Source: Chryseobacterium gilvum (GTDB taxonomy: Bacteria; Bacteroidota; Bacteroidia; Flavobacteriales; Weeksellaceae). Taken from it: a stretch of DNA of 64,000 nucleotides. Shown one piece after another: positions 1-7,734 of this stretch (its first letter is position 1; every line of letters begins with the position of its first letter). The stretch lies in contig NZ_JAOTEN010000001.1 in assembly GCF_025628965.1 (NCBI RefSeq), positions 558,001 to 622,000 of the forward strand. Direction: 5' to 3'. The translations under genes and the position numbers were made by a program. Under the pieces are notes generated by a model, which saw only the letters and a program-made list of their open reading frames with translations, had not been told where the DNA came from and searched no databases.

Positions 1-537
1 AGATTGGGTAACGCCCAGATAAGAAGCAATATAAGAAAGCGGAATCCGGTTGACAACAGTAGGATATATTTCAAGAAATTTCAGGTACCTTGTGGTCGCA
101 TCTTCTGAAACCAGCGGACTTCTCCGTTCTACTTTCTGCATTAGTGCTCTTGAAATAATTTTATGAACAATAGTTTCCCATCCCACAATCGTCTGCAAAA
201 GTTCGAGCCAGTCTTTTCTTGAAAAAATAATTAAAGTACAGTCGGTAACTGCCTGAACGTAAGCGCTGGAAGGAATTTCATTATCAAAGCTCTCCAGATC
301 TACCACAAGATTGTTTTCTTCAATAAAATATTTGGTGACTTCCTCGCCCTGATTATTATAATAACAGACCCTCATAATACCATCAATGATAAAGCCGACC
401 CGTCGTGCGGTTTTTCCTGCTTCTGAAAAATATTCATCTTTCGGAATGACGATTTCTGTGGCTTTACTAGCAATGAAATCAATCTGCTGCTGATTAAGAT
501 TTCCGAACCGTAAAATAAAATCAAATAGTTGTTTCAT
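1..537 (-). CDS. Crp/Fnr family transcriptional regulator (3' end outside window)
   Basis: The reverse strand reads open from an ATG at 537 to the window edge, giving about 179 residues with no stop. The N-terminal part is a cyclic-nucleotide-binding-type beta barrel with the typical 'GFIIDGMVRV' stretch, followed by a dimerisation helix. The frame ends in 'IPLSYIASYLGVTQ', which is the start of the winged-helix recognition region of the Crp family. The true gene continues a little past base 1. The effector ligand is not predictable, because many Bacteroidota members of this family lack the cAMP-binding residues. The family call is firm; the target genes are unknown. Confidence 0.85.
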   Translation of the reverse strand, partial: MKQLFDFILRFGNLNQQQIDFIASKATEIVIPKDEYFSEAGKTARRVGFIIDGIMRVCYYNNQGEEVTKYFIEENNLVVDLESFDNEIPSSAYVQAVTDCTLIIFSRKDWLELLQTIVGWETIVHKIISRALMQKVERRSPLVSEDATTRYLKFLEIYPTVVNRIPLSYIASYLGVTQS

Positions 538-644
538 GAGCGCAATGTAAAGAAAGTTGTCTTTATGGGATTTGTCATTTGGTAAAAAATGAAATTATGT
601 GCAGCAATCTAGTGAACTGGTAATTAGGATTTCAGGGATAATCA

Positions 645-1073
645 TTAAACATCTTTTATAAAATCTTCATATTCATAATAGAACCGTTCAAAACCGTCCA
701 TTTTTTCTACAAAAAATTCGAAAATTTCCTGCCACGAATTTTTATTAAATATCGAGACATGCTGCTTTTCGACCCATATTCTGCTGATGATTTTACCGTT
801 GTCGAGAATAAAATATTCTTCTTTGTGGAAATCTCCTACAAAATCTTTCAAGAGATCTTCTAAAGACCAGATCTTTTCGTAGTATGCATTCCGGAACACT
901 TCATCTTTCATTTCAATATCCAGGGAAACTTCAGCCTTTTTATTGTCTGCATTGAATTTAAATGAAAAATCCTTCACTTTGGTGTCATACAAAACCCATT
1001 TTCGGGGAAATGATTTTCCAAAAGCGGTCCAAAATTCTTTTTTTAATTGCTGTGCTTCCTGTTTACTGAACAT
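645..1073 (-). CDS. DUF4268 domain protein
   Basis: A 142-residue soluble acidic protein with no signal peptide. Its body, with 'KKEFWTAFG' near the N-terminus and 'RIWVEKQHVSIFNKNSWQEIF' style alternation near the C-terminus, matches my recollection of DUF4268, a domain of unknown function also found at the end of some nuclease-like proteins. It sits alone between the Crp/Fnr gene and a divergent Rrf2 gene. I see no catalytic motif. The family call is from memory and the function is unknown. Confidence 0.7.
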   Translation of the reverse strand: MFSKQEAQQLKKEFWTAFGKSFPRKWVLYDTKVKDFSFKFNADNKKAEVSLDIEMKDEVFRNAYYEKIWSLEDLLKDFVGDFHKEEYFILDNGKIISRIWVEKQHVSIFNKNSWQEIFEFFVEKMDGFERFYYEYEDFIKDV

Positions 1074-1161
1074 ACTGCAAATGTATAAATTTTGTTGGAA
1101 AGCCTTATAAAAGCAAATACCTTGATCATTATTTTACAGTAAATTTTTAAAACAAATTTCC

Positions 1162-1169
1162 TATTTTTG
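1162..1169 (+). promoter_or_regulatory. Bacteroidota -7 element directly before the Rrf2 gene
   Basis: TATTTTTG fits the TAnnTTTG consensus of the Bacteroidota primary sigma factor. Only five bases separate it from the ATG at 1175, so the transcript would start at or next to the start codon. No clear TTTG is seen 20 bases upstream. The element is inferred from motif match only. Confidence 0.5.
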
Positions 1170-1174
1170 TAGTA

Positions 1175-1582
1175 ATGCTTTCAAAAAAATCTCAATATGC
1201 CTTTAAAGCGCTTTCATATCTTGTAGAAAAAAGAAATGACGGCCCGGTTCTGATATCAGAAATTGCATTGTATAAGAAAATTCCTTTGAAATTTCTGGAG
1301 AATATTTTACTGCAGCTGAAAAAAGCAGATATTCTGGACAGTAAAAAAGGTAAGGGCGGCGGTTATTTTTTCAAGGAAAATCCGGGAAATATAAACCTTG
1401 CCAGAATTATCCGTCTGGTGAACGGCCCGATTGCCCTTCTTCCATGTGTAAGCCTGAACTTTTACGAAAAATGTGAAAACTGTACAGAAGAACACTGCAG
1501 TCTCCATGACGTTCTCATCGAAGTACGGGATGCATCTCTTCATATTTTAGAGCAAAAAACATTACTGGATCTGATTGACTGA
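1175..1582 (+). CDS. Rrf2 family transcriptional regulator
   Basis: A 135-residue protein with an N-terminal winged helix ('QYAFKALSYLV', then a recognition-helix region around residues 36-52) and the Rrf2 wing 'KGKGGGYFF' at about 58-66. Four cysteines lie at 91, 100, 103 and 108 in the segment where IscR and NsrR bind an Fe-S cluster, so it is probably an iron-sulfur sensor of redox, NO or Fe-S status. Whether it controls the following ABM oxygenase gene is inference. The start ATG is supported by a promoter element five bases upstream. Confidence 0.88.
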   Translation: MLSKKSQYAFKALSYLVEKRNDGPVLISEIALYKKIPLKFLENILLQLKKADILDSKKGKGGGYFFKENPGNINLARIIRLVNGPIALLPCVSLNFYEKCENCTEEHCSLHDVLIEVRDASLHILEQKTLLDLID

Positions 1583-1680
1583 TCTCTTTATAAAATCGTT
1601 TGAAGTTTAGGGTATGAATCATGTAAAAGCAGTACTGAAACCAGTGATTTATTTTTATTTTTATATCTTAAAAATTACCT

Positions 1681-1971
1681 ATGAATTTACATATAGTGGC
1701 ATTGTTTAAATTTAACGAAAGTTATCTGATGGACGCAGTAGAACTTTTCCAGACCTTGGTGAGAGAAACCAGAAAAGAAGAAGGATGTCTGCAATACGAT
1801 CTTGTAGAAGATAAAGACCAGAAAGGAACTTTTTTTCTGATCGAGCTTTGGGAAAGTGTAGAGCATCATAATCATCATAACGGAGCCGACCATCTTTTGA
1901 ATTTCCGTCTGAATGCCGCAAAAATATTAACAGAGAATATTGAAGTTTATAAAGGGTTTAAAATTTATTGA
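1681..1971 (+). CDS. Antibiotic biosynthesis monooxygenase (ABM) domain protein, putative quinol monooxygenase
   Basis: A 96-residue single ABM ferredoxin-like domain. The central 'EEGCLQYDLVEDKDQKGTFF' region followed by 'ELWESVEHHNHHNGADHL' is the usual strand-helix pattern, with the conserved W and H-rich segment. Relatives are cofactor-free oxygenases such as YgiN or small haem-degrading enzymes such as IsdG, and sequence alone does not separate these. It lies about 100 bases after the Rrf2 gene, with a strong terminator just downstream. Substrate unknown. Confidence 0.8.
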   Translation: MNLHIVALFKFNESYLMDAVELFQTLVRETRKEEGCLQYDLVEDKDQKGTFFLIELWESVEHHNHHNGADHLLNFRLNAAKILTENIEVYKGFKIY

Positions 1972-2003
1972 TAAAGATCTAATGATCAGATTTTATTGAC
2001 TAC

Positions 2004-2036
2004 AAAGGCAGTTCATCTTCATGAACTGCCTTTTTT
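2004..2036 (+). terminator. Rho-independent terminator after the ABM gene
   Basis: A perfect 13-bp stem (AAAGGCAGTTCAT paired with ATGAACTGCCTTT) around a CTTC loop, followed by a T run. It ends the Rrf2/ABM transcript. The stem could also serve the convergent minus-strand gene that ends at 2078. Confidence 0.85.
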
Positions 2037-2077
2037 ATTAGAAAAAATAGAAATAGTAATCGGTTGAAATCAGGTTA

Positions 2078-2887
2078 TTATTTTTTAACAAATTTTGATT
2101 TGATCAATTTTCCCTCTTTCGTTTCAATCATCATATAATACACTCCTGCTGGAAGCACACTGATGTCAAAAGTCTTGTTTTTTAATGCTCCTGATGTAGA
2201 CTTTTGACCTGCAGCAGAGTAAATCTCAATATTTTTAAGTTCTTTTTTTATATCAAATTGCAATGCCGTATTTTCAGCATTTACCGCAAATCTGATGGTC
2301 TCATTGTTTTTTAGACTTTCCAGAGGTGATAAATTAGAAGTTAGATCATACACAATATCATCAATATCTGTCGCAGTATGTGGAGCTGCAACGGCACTTA
2401 CTGTTCTGAAAACCAAATAGGTTGATGAAGAATTGGGTACTGCAACGGTAAAATTCTGGTACGTATCTGTAGTAAGCATCGTTGGAGATCCCAGTGCCAC
2501 AAATGTGGTCATATCTGTAGGATTCGAAGCAAGACCCACCTGAATCATTACTGGAGCAGATGCAGTATTTTTTCTGGCTTTAAAGGTAATGCTCTTATTT
2601 CCGGTAGGAGCTACAATCTGCGGAGAAACCAAATATTGCGGGGTACTGATATTGGCTCCCGAATACGACTGAATGTACTTGTTCGCTGTATTCCCGGTGT
2701 CTGTAAAGACGATCATCATAGGTCCGGGATTTCCTGTAGCAGTTGGCAAAACAGATGACCACTGGTTTTGTGGGAATGTCGTATTTCCTGCAGTAAAGTT
2801 GTTAAAATTTTCATTAATAGTTGCCATTTGTGCATGTGCAGACATCGCTGTGAACAGTACAGTTCCAATGAGTAGTTTGAATTTCAT
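2078..2887 (-). CDS. Secreted protein with T9SS type A sorting domain and choice-of-anchor J-like domain
   Basis: A 269-residue protein with a signal peptide (cleavage near 'AHAQ', residue 19). A beta-sandwich domain of the choice-of-anchor J type runs from about residue 20 to 185 ('NNFTAGNTTFPQNQW', 'DIDDIVYDL'). The C-terminal tail of about 70 residues ('LKNIEIYSAAGQK', 'LPAGVYYMMI', 'KFVKK') is a T9SS type A signal, so the protein should cross the outer membrane through the type IX system. It is transcribed divergently from the haem receptor across a 95-base gap holding two palindromes, which suggests shared iron or haem control. Its own substrate is unknown. Confidence 0.85.
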   Translation of the reverse strand: MKFKLLIGTVLFTAMSAHAQMATINENFNNFTAGNTTFPQNQWSSVLPTATGNPGPMMIVFTDTGNTANKYIQSYSGANISTPQYLVSPQIVAPTGNKSITFKARKNTASAPVMIQVGLASNPTDMTTFVALGSPTMLTTDTYQNFTVAVPNSSSTYLVFRTVSAVAAPHTATDIDDIVYDLTSNLSPLESLKNNETIRFAVNAENTALQFDIKKELKNIEIYSAAGQKSTSGALKNKTFDISVLPAGVYYMMIETKEGKLIKSKFVKK

Positions 2888-2900
2888 GTCGTTATTTTTA

Positions 2901-2917
2901 TTTAGAATTATTCTACA
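2901..2917. promoter_or_regulatory. Putative Fur-superfamily operator, site 1
   Basis: A 17-base near-palindrome, TTTAGAAT-T-ATTCTACA, with one mismatch between its halves. It sits 14 bases upstream of the ATG of the minus-strand T9SS cargo gene. The 8-1-8 layout resembles operators of Fur-superfamily metalloregulators. A second, weaker copy lies 31 bases away at 2932-2948. The regulator and the function are inferred. Confidence 0.55.
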
Positions 2918-2931
2918 AAACTAATAATTTA

Positions 2932-2948
2932 TTTTTAATTATTCTAAA
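2932..2948. promoter_or_regulatory. Putative Fur-superfamily operator, site 2
   Basis: The 17-base sequence TTTTTAAT-T-ATTCTAAA has a right half identical to the ideal half-site and a left half with two mismatches. Sites 1 and 2 also provide a perfect 12-bp inverted repeat (2897-2908 and 2941-2952). The site lies 35 bases upstream of the receptor ATG at 2983, a good position for an iron-responsive repressor of the haem-uptake genes. Confidence 0.5.
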
Positions 2949-2982
2949 TAAAGCTATATATTTGTCAAAAATTTTTGAGTTT

Positions 2983-5118
2983 ATGAAGAACAAAGTGCTT
3001 TCTGTACTGACATTATCTGCAGTTTGCTGGATCAATGCACAGGAAAAAGATTCTCTAAATCAGAAAAAAATAGAAGAAATTATCATTACCGGACAATATC
3101 TGCCTCAATCGGTTAATCAATCGATTTATAAAGTTGAGGTGATTGGTGCGCAGCAAATTAAAAATATGGCAGCAACCAACGTTGCAGAAGTCCTTAACCA
3201 GAATCTTAATATTTTAATAGAGCCAAACAGCGGCAGCGGAGATTCTAATGCCCGAATCATGGGTCTTAGTGGAGCTTACACAAAAGTACTGATTGATAAT
3301 ATTCCTGTAGTCAGTGATCAGGGAATGGGAAATCAGTTTGATTTAAGTAAAATCAATGTCAATAATATTGAACGTATTGAGATCGTAAAAGGTGCAATGG
3401 GCGTAGAATATGGCAATAATGCAGTTGCAGGAGTGATCAATATTATTACAAAAAAAAATTATAATCAAAAAATAACTGCCGTACTGTCTTTACAGGAGGA
3501 AACAGTAGGTAAAGATTATGACTGGTTCAAAAAAGGGAATGGCCGTCATATTCAGGCACTTAATCTGGGTTTTAAAGTGAATGCATATTGGTCTGTTACC
3601 GCAGATGTGAACCATAATGACTTTCAGGGGTATAAAGGTAATCTGAACGGATACAAATATTTCAACGGTGACAATGATAAAAAAAGAGGCTACGAATGGC
3701 TTCCCAAAGATCAGGTTACTTCCAATGCCGCGATTCGATATTCTAAAGGCTACACTTCCTTTTTTTATAAAGTGAATTTCTTACACGAAAATGTAAATTT
3801 TTACAATCCCCTTATTGAAAACTTACCGCTGGGTGAAGGGAACAGAACTTACATTTCCAACGACAGGGATTTTTTTACAAAAAGATGGATCCATCAGTTT
3901 AATATTCAGACCAGAATAGGCTCAAGAGTCAATTATCACGGTGATTTTTCGTATCAGACTCAGGAAAGAAAATATCAGGATTACATCTATGATATTCCAA
4001 ACAGAAAGAAGCTTTCAGAAGAAAACAAGAAGACGTTTTATGATTCTGAAGTACTGTATTCACGCGGAATGTTCAGTAATTTTTTAGAAAGTGAGATCTT
4101 TAATTTTCAGTTGGGATACGAGTTGGACCATACAAGCGGTTACGCAGGATCTTCTACTTTTGAATTTAATAATAACGGGATTAATATTGAAAGAACTCTG
4201 TTCAATTATGCTAATTTTCTTTCAGCAGAATGGAAGATCAATAATAAAATTTCTTTAAGACCGGGAGTAAGGTTGGCTCTGAGCGACAAGTTTGATGCTC
4301 AATACAACTATTCATTAACAGCAAGATACAATACATCAGAAAATTCAGATTTGAGGGTAGTTTTTGGTTCTTCCAATAGATTTCCAACCTACAATGAGCT
4401 GTATACATTCGTCGTTGATAACAATCATGATATTCGCGGAAATGAAAACTTAAATCCTGAAAAAGGATATTCTTTGGGACTGTTCTGGGATTTTACTCAT
4501 TTGAATTCTCGTAATTGGAAATTTGACGTGAGCGTTTCGGGTTTGTATCTCGATGTAAAAGACAGAATCGAAAATGTAATCATCAGCAACAGCCCGCTGA
4601 AATATACCTATCTCAATATTGATCATTATAAATCCATCGTATTAGGAAGTGGTATTACAGTACGTAAAGATCATCTGTCATTTAATGCCGGAGTTTCTGT
4701 GATGGGCATCTCTCAGGCGCTGCATGCGGAAGAAATCTCTTCATCCGATGATTATAATTTTTATACGGAAGTCAATGCTGCAGCAAATTATACCTTGCCG
4801 GAAACGAAAACCTTATTGTCACTGTACTATAAATATACCGGTGTTCAGAAGCAGCTTACTCAGAAAGCAACCCAGAATCCCGGTGAAACTCCGGAATATG
4901 TTTTAGGGGAAATCGGCCAGTTCAGTATGATGAATTTTACCGTTTCTCAGCCTTTTTTTAAAAACCATTTAGAACTCAGTGCCGGGATAAAAAATATTTT
5001 TGATGTATCAACAGTCCGGAATACCATACTTGCTTCCGGTGCTCACAACGCCGCTCCGGATACCCAAAATCTTTTTTACGGAAGAAGCTATTTTGCCCGT
5101 CTCAATTACAATTTTTAA
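2983..5118 (+). CDS. TonB-dependent outer-membrane receptor, probable haem or haemophore receptor
   Basis: About 711 residues from the ATG at 2983. A TTG seven codons earlier is in frame but would spoil the signal peptide, which ends in 'CWINAQ'. A plug domain follows (about residues 30-160: 'IIITGQYLPQSVNQSIYKVE', 'VLIDNIPV', 'IERIEIVKGAMGVEYGNNAVAGVINIITKK'), then a 22-strand-type barrel ending in an aromatic residue ('ARLNYNF'). It actively imports a ligand across the outer membrane using TonB energy. The HmuY-like and HemS-like genes immediately downstream make haem the likely ligand. Genes 2983-7332 read as one operon. Confidence 0.9.
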   Translation: MKNKVLSVLTLSAVCWINAQEKDSLNQKKIEEIIITGQYLPQSVNQSIYKVEVIGAQQIKNMAATNVAEVLNQNLNILIEPNSGSGDSNARIMGLSGAYTKVLIDNIPVVSDQGMGNQFDLSKINVNNIERIEIVKGAMGVEYGNNAVAGVINIITKKNYNQKITAVLSLQEETVGKDYDWFKKGNGRHIQALNLGFKVNAYWSVTADVNHNDFQGYKGNLNGYKYFNGDNDKKRGYEWLPKDQVTSNAAIRYSKGYTSFFYKVNFLHENVNFYNPLIENLPLGEGNRTYISNDRDFFTKRWIHQFNIQTRIGSRVNYHGDFSYQTQERKYQDYIYDIPNRKKLSEENKKTFYDSEVLYSRGMFSNFLESEIFNFQLGYELDHTSGYAGSSTFEFNNNGINIERTLFNYANFLSAEWKINNKISLRPGVRLALSDKFDAQYNYSLTARYNTSENSDLRVVFGSSNRFPTYNELYTFVVDNNHDIRGNENLNPEKGYSLGLFWDFTHLNSRNWKFDVSVSGLYLDVKDRIENVIISNSPLKYTYLNIDHYKSIVLGSGITVRKDHLSFNAGVSVMGISQALHAEEISSSDDYNFYTEVNAAANYTLPETKTLLSLYYKYTGVQKQLTQKATQNPGETPEYVLGEIGQFSMMNFTVSQPFFKNHLELSAGIKNIFDVSTVRNTILASGAHNAAPDTQNLFYGRSYFARLNYNF

Positions 5119-5128
5119 ATAGATCAAT

Positions 5129-6235
5129 ATGAAAAAAATACTGTTTACTTTTTTAGTAGGTACCTTATTCATTTCACATTCGTGTATTAATGACAATGAA
5201 GATCCCGTTGCCGTTCCGCCTATTGAAGGTGCCGTTGCAGATCCGTTAGTGGGTGGGGCGGCACAGCCCAATCAGGTCTGGATCGATCTGAGTGATATTG
5301 ATCCTGTGACCAAATTACCCAAACAGAAATATACCAGAAGAACCGATTGGGATCTCGCTTTCTATTCCGGGAATGCATTTAAAGTAATGCTCAATTCATC
5401 CATCATGATGGCAGCAGGCAAAATTCAGAATGCGACAGATTTCGATCAGGTAAATGAATCTACGGTTGCAGGTTTGAAAAATCAGGTTCAGGTAGCCAAT
5501 TTCAATCCGGATAATATTGCCTTTATTGATGATGTTGCCGGAAATTTTCCTACAGGATACACTGCCATTGAAGAGATTAAAGCCAATGACACAGAAAACG
5601 GAATTTATCTTGTCAATATGGGGAAAGATATTTTTACAGGATCTATTCCCGTAGGATCCGTAACAACCGGTGGTGACATGAGAGGATGGAAAAAAATTCA
5701 GGTGTTGAGAGCAGGTGATGGATATAAACTGAAGTCTGCCAATCTTGACGGTACCGAGTATATCGAAATCTTAATTACAAAAAATCCCGCGTATAATTAC
5801 AGTTTTGTCAGTCTTAACAATAAGAGTGAAGTCATTATACAGCCCGAAAAAAACAAATGGGACATTTGCTTTACCGTATTTACCAATACCATAACAGGAG
5901 CAGGAAGTTATATATATGCAGATTTTGTAAATCATAATAATCTGGGAGGTGCAGGAGCTTATGAGGTGAAAATTGATGCTCCCGCTTCAGGCCTTGATGC
6001 ATACAATGCCTTTAAAGTTTCAGATATCGATCAGTCAAAATTTGTGTACGATGACCACCGCATCATTGGTGGAAACTGGAGAAACCCTGTAGGAACAAAT
6101 GGCCTTGAAGTGTACGGAGACCGTTTTTACATTATCAAAGATGCAGACGGATATTATTTTAAACTCCGGTTCACAAGGCTTACCAATACACTCGGCGAAA
6201 GGGGATTTCCTCAATTCGAGTATAAGCCTTTATAG
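5129..6235 (+). CDS. HmuY-like haem-binding lipoprotein
   Basis: A 368-residue protein with a lipoprotein signal and lipobox cysteine at residue 19 ('ISHSC'), then an Asp/Glu-rich stretch that could act as a surface-export tether. The body contains 'WDLAFYSGNAFKVMLNSS' and 'KWDICFTVFTN', the paired W-D-[IL] strands seen in the HmuY fold, a haemophore-like protein that takes haem from host proteins and passes it to a TonB-dependent receptor. It starts 10 bases after the receptor stop. It is longer than Porphyromonas HmuY. The haem role rests on family and context; the haem-ligand residues cannot be fixed here. Confidence 0.82.
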   Translation: MKKILFTFLVGTLFISHSCINDNEDPVAVPPIEGAVADPLVGGAAQPNQVWIDLSDIDPVTKLPKQKYTRRTDWDLAFYSGNAFKVMLNSSIMMAAGKIQNATDFDQVNESTVAGLKNQVQVANFNPDNIAFIDDVAGNFPTGYTAIEEIKANDTENGIYLVNMGKDIFTGSIPVGSVTTGGDMRGWKKIQVLRAGDGYKLKSANLDGTEYIEILITKNPAYNYSFVSLNNKSEVIIQPEKNKWDICFTVFTNTITGAGSYIYADFVNHNNLGGAGAYEVKIDAPASGLDAYNAFKVSDIDQSKFVYDDHRIIGGNWRNPVGTNGLEVYGDRFYIIKDADGYYFKLRFTRLTNTLGERGFPQFEYKPL

Positions 6236-6303
6236 AAATAATGTAATCAGATAAATAATAAAACAATTGAAATAAGTGTAAACCATAAAAAATAAATAAT
6301 AAG

Positions 6304-7332
6304 ATGAGTACGTTAGTAAATAAACTGAAAGAAAAATGGGAAGCTCTGAAGACAGAAAATCCACATCTCAGAATACGGAATGCTGCAGCAGAACTGGGAG
6401 TGAGCGAAGCAGAATTACTGTTAACTAATGTTGGGGACGAAGTAACAATTTTAAAGCCTGAATGTGCAGATATCTTATCGGAAGTTGAAAAATTGGGCAA
6501 AGTAATGGCTCTGACAAGAAATGAAGAATGTGTGCATGAAAGAAAAGGAACGTATCTGAATGGTGATTTCAGTAGCTCTCACGCACTGCTTTTTGTAGGT
6601 GAAGATATAGATCTGAGAATATTCTTACATCATTGGAAATTTGCGTTTGCCGTTGTGGAGGGAGATCGTAGAAGCATTCAGTTTTTCGGGAAAGACGGGT
6701 TGGCGCTGCATAAAATATATCTGACAAAAGACAGCAATGAGGAAGCATTTGACAATCTGGTTTCCCGCTTTAAAGCCGAAAATCAGGAGGAAGCCTTTGT
6801 TTTTGAAACGGCCGCTCCAAAAGAAACAGAGAAACCCGATTCAGAAATTGATGCGGAAGGCTTCAGAAAATCCTGGCTGGAACTGAAAGACACTCATGAA
6901 TTCTTTATGATGACCCGGAAATTCGGGGTGAGCAGAACGCAGGCTTTAAGACTGGCTCCTGAAGGATATGCGAAAAAAATCGACAGTTCAAAAGTGGTAA
7001 ACATTCTGGAAGACGCGTCTGAAAAAAATCTACCTATCATGATTTTTGTCGGAAATAGGGGAGTTATCCAGATTCATACGGGTGAAATACATAAAACAAT
7101 GTGGCATCAGCAATGGTTTAATGTGCTCGATCCGGATTTTAATCTGCATTTGGACGTTACAAAAATCGCTGAGGTCTGGATCGTAAAAAAACCAACAGAG
7201 GATGGCGAAGTTACTGCCATTGAAGTATTCAATAAAGAAGGAGATTTCATCGTTCAGATCTTTGGAAAAAGAAAACCCGGAATCCCGGAACTGCAGGAAT
7301 GGAAAGATCTTGTAGCAGATTTAGAAAAATAA
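6304..7332 (+). CDS. HemS/ChuS-like haem-degrading factor
   Basis: A 342-residue cytoplasmic protein made of two homologous HemS/ChuX-type repeats (about residues 1-165 and 183-342). The segment 'LKDTHEFFMMTRKFGVSRTQALR' aligns with the stretch of ChuS and HemS that carries the proximal haem histidine, here His198. Such proteins bind imported haem and open the porphyrin ring or store and hand on haem. It is the third gene of the receptor-HmuY unit, 68 bases downstream of HmuY, and is followed by a terminator. The family call is strong; degradation rather than trafficking is inferred. Confidence 0.87.
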   Translation: MSTLVNKLKEKWEALKTENPHLRIRNAAAELGVSEAELLLTNVGDEVTILKPECADILSEVEKLGKVMALTRNEECVHERKGTYLNGDFSSSHALLFVGEDIDLRIFLHHWKFAFAVVEGDRRSIQFFGKDGLALHKIYLTKDSNEEAFDNLVSRFKAENQEEAFVFETAAPKETEKPDSEIDAEGFRKSWLELKDTHEFFMMTRKFGVSRTQALRLAPEGYAKKIDSSKVVNILEDASEKNLPIMIFVGNRGVIQIHTGEIHKTMWHQQWFNVLDPDFNLHLDVTKIAEVWIVKKPTEDGEVTAIEVFNKEGDFIVQIFGKRKPGIPELQEWKDLVADLEK

Positions 7333-7353
7333 TAGTTAGTTAATTAATTGATG

Positions 7354-7392
7354 AAGGCCGTTTTGTTTAATAATTCAAGGCGGTCTTTTTTA
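7354..7392 (+). terminator. Terminator after the haem operon
   Basis: An 8-bp stem (AAGGCCGT with GCGGTCTT, including G-T pairs) and an AT-rich loop, followed by T6. It closes the receptor-HmuY-HemS operon before the 21-bp repeat tract. Confidence 0.65.
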
Positions 7393-7419
7393 TTTTAGTT
7401 AAACACTAACAAATTTTTA

Positions 7420-7671
7420 ATGAAAATTTATAGAAATACTATTCCTGCATCCGTAAACTATATTTCTACATCCTGAAACTATATTCTTGCACCCGGAAAC
7501 TATATTCTTACATCTATAAAGTATATTCTTGCATCCGCAAACTATATTTTTACATTCTCAAATACTATTCTTGTGTCCGAAAACAATATTTTTGTATCTC
7601 AAAACAATATTCTTGCTTCCGGAAACAATATTGGATCATCCGGAAACTTTGGTCATGCCTTTTTTAAATAA
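7420..7671 (+). pseudogene. Short reading frame built from 7-residue repeats, broken by one TGA
   Basis: From ATG 7420 to TAA 7669-7671 the frame is open except for a TGA at 7474-7476. Each repeat encodes a seven-residue unit of the type N-[YN]-I-[LF]-[AVT]-S-x, so downstream units read like NYILAPG, KYILASA, NNIFVSQ and NNILASG. Either this is a decayed gene for a small repeat protein, or a noncoding 21-bp repeat that stays open because one unit contains no stop. No signal peptide and no homologue are recognised. The gap from 7333 to 7734 holds only this tract and the terminator. Confidence 0.4.
7435..7644 (+). repeat. 21-bp imperfect tandem repeat, ten units
   Basis: Units begin at 7435, 7456, 7477, 7498, 7519, 7540, 7561, 7582, 7603 and 7624. 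A typical unit is AACTATATTCTTGCATCCGGA. There is no length change across units, and divergence is by substitution only. A degenerate eleventh unit follows. The exact 21-base phase keeps one reading frame throughout. Confidence 0.9.
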
Positions 7672-7734
7672 ATAAGCCGTCTTTGAATTGATTTTTAAAA
7701 ATTTGAATCCTTTAAAACGAGAAAATAAGTAAGA

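Noticed and set aside
2962..2982. TTG start of the TonB receptor frame seven codons upstream
   Set aside because: It would put extra residues before an otherwise clean signal peptide beginning at ATG 2983.
7435..7644. CRISPR array
   Set aside because: The 21-base units are contiguous and diverged throughout; there are no spacers.
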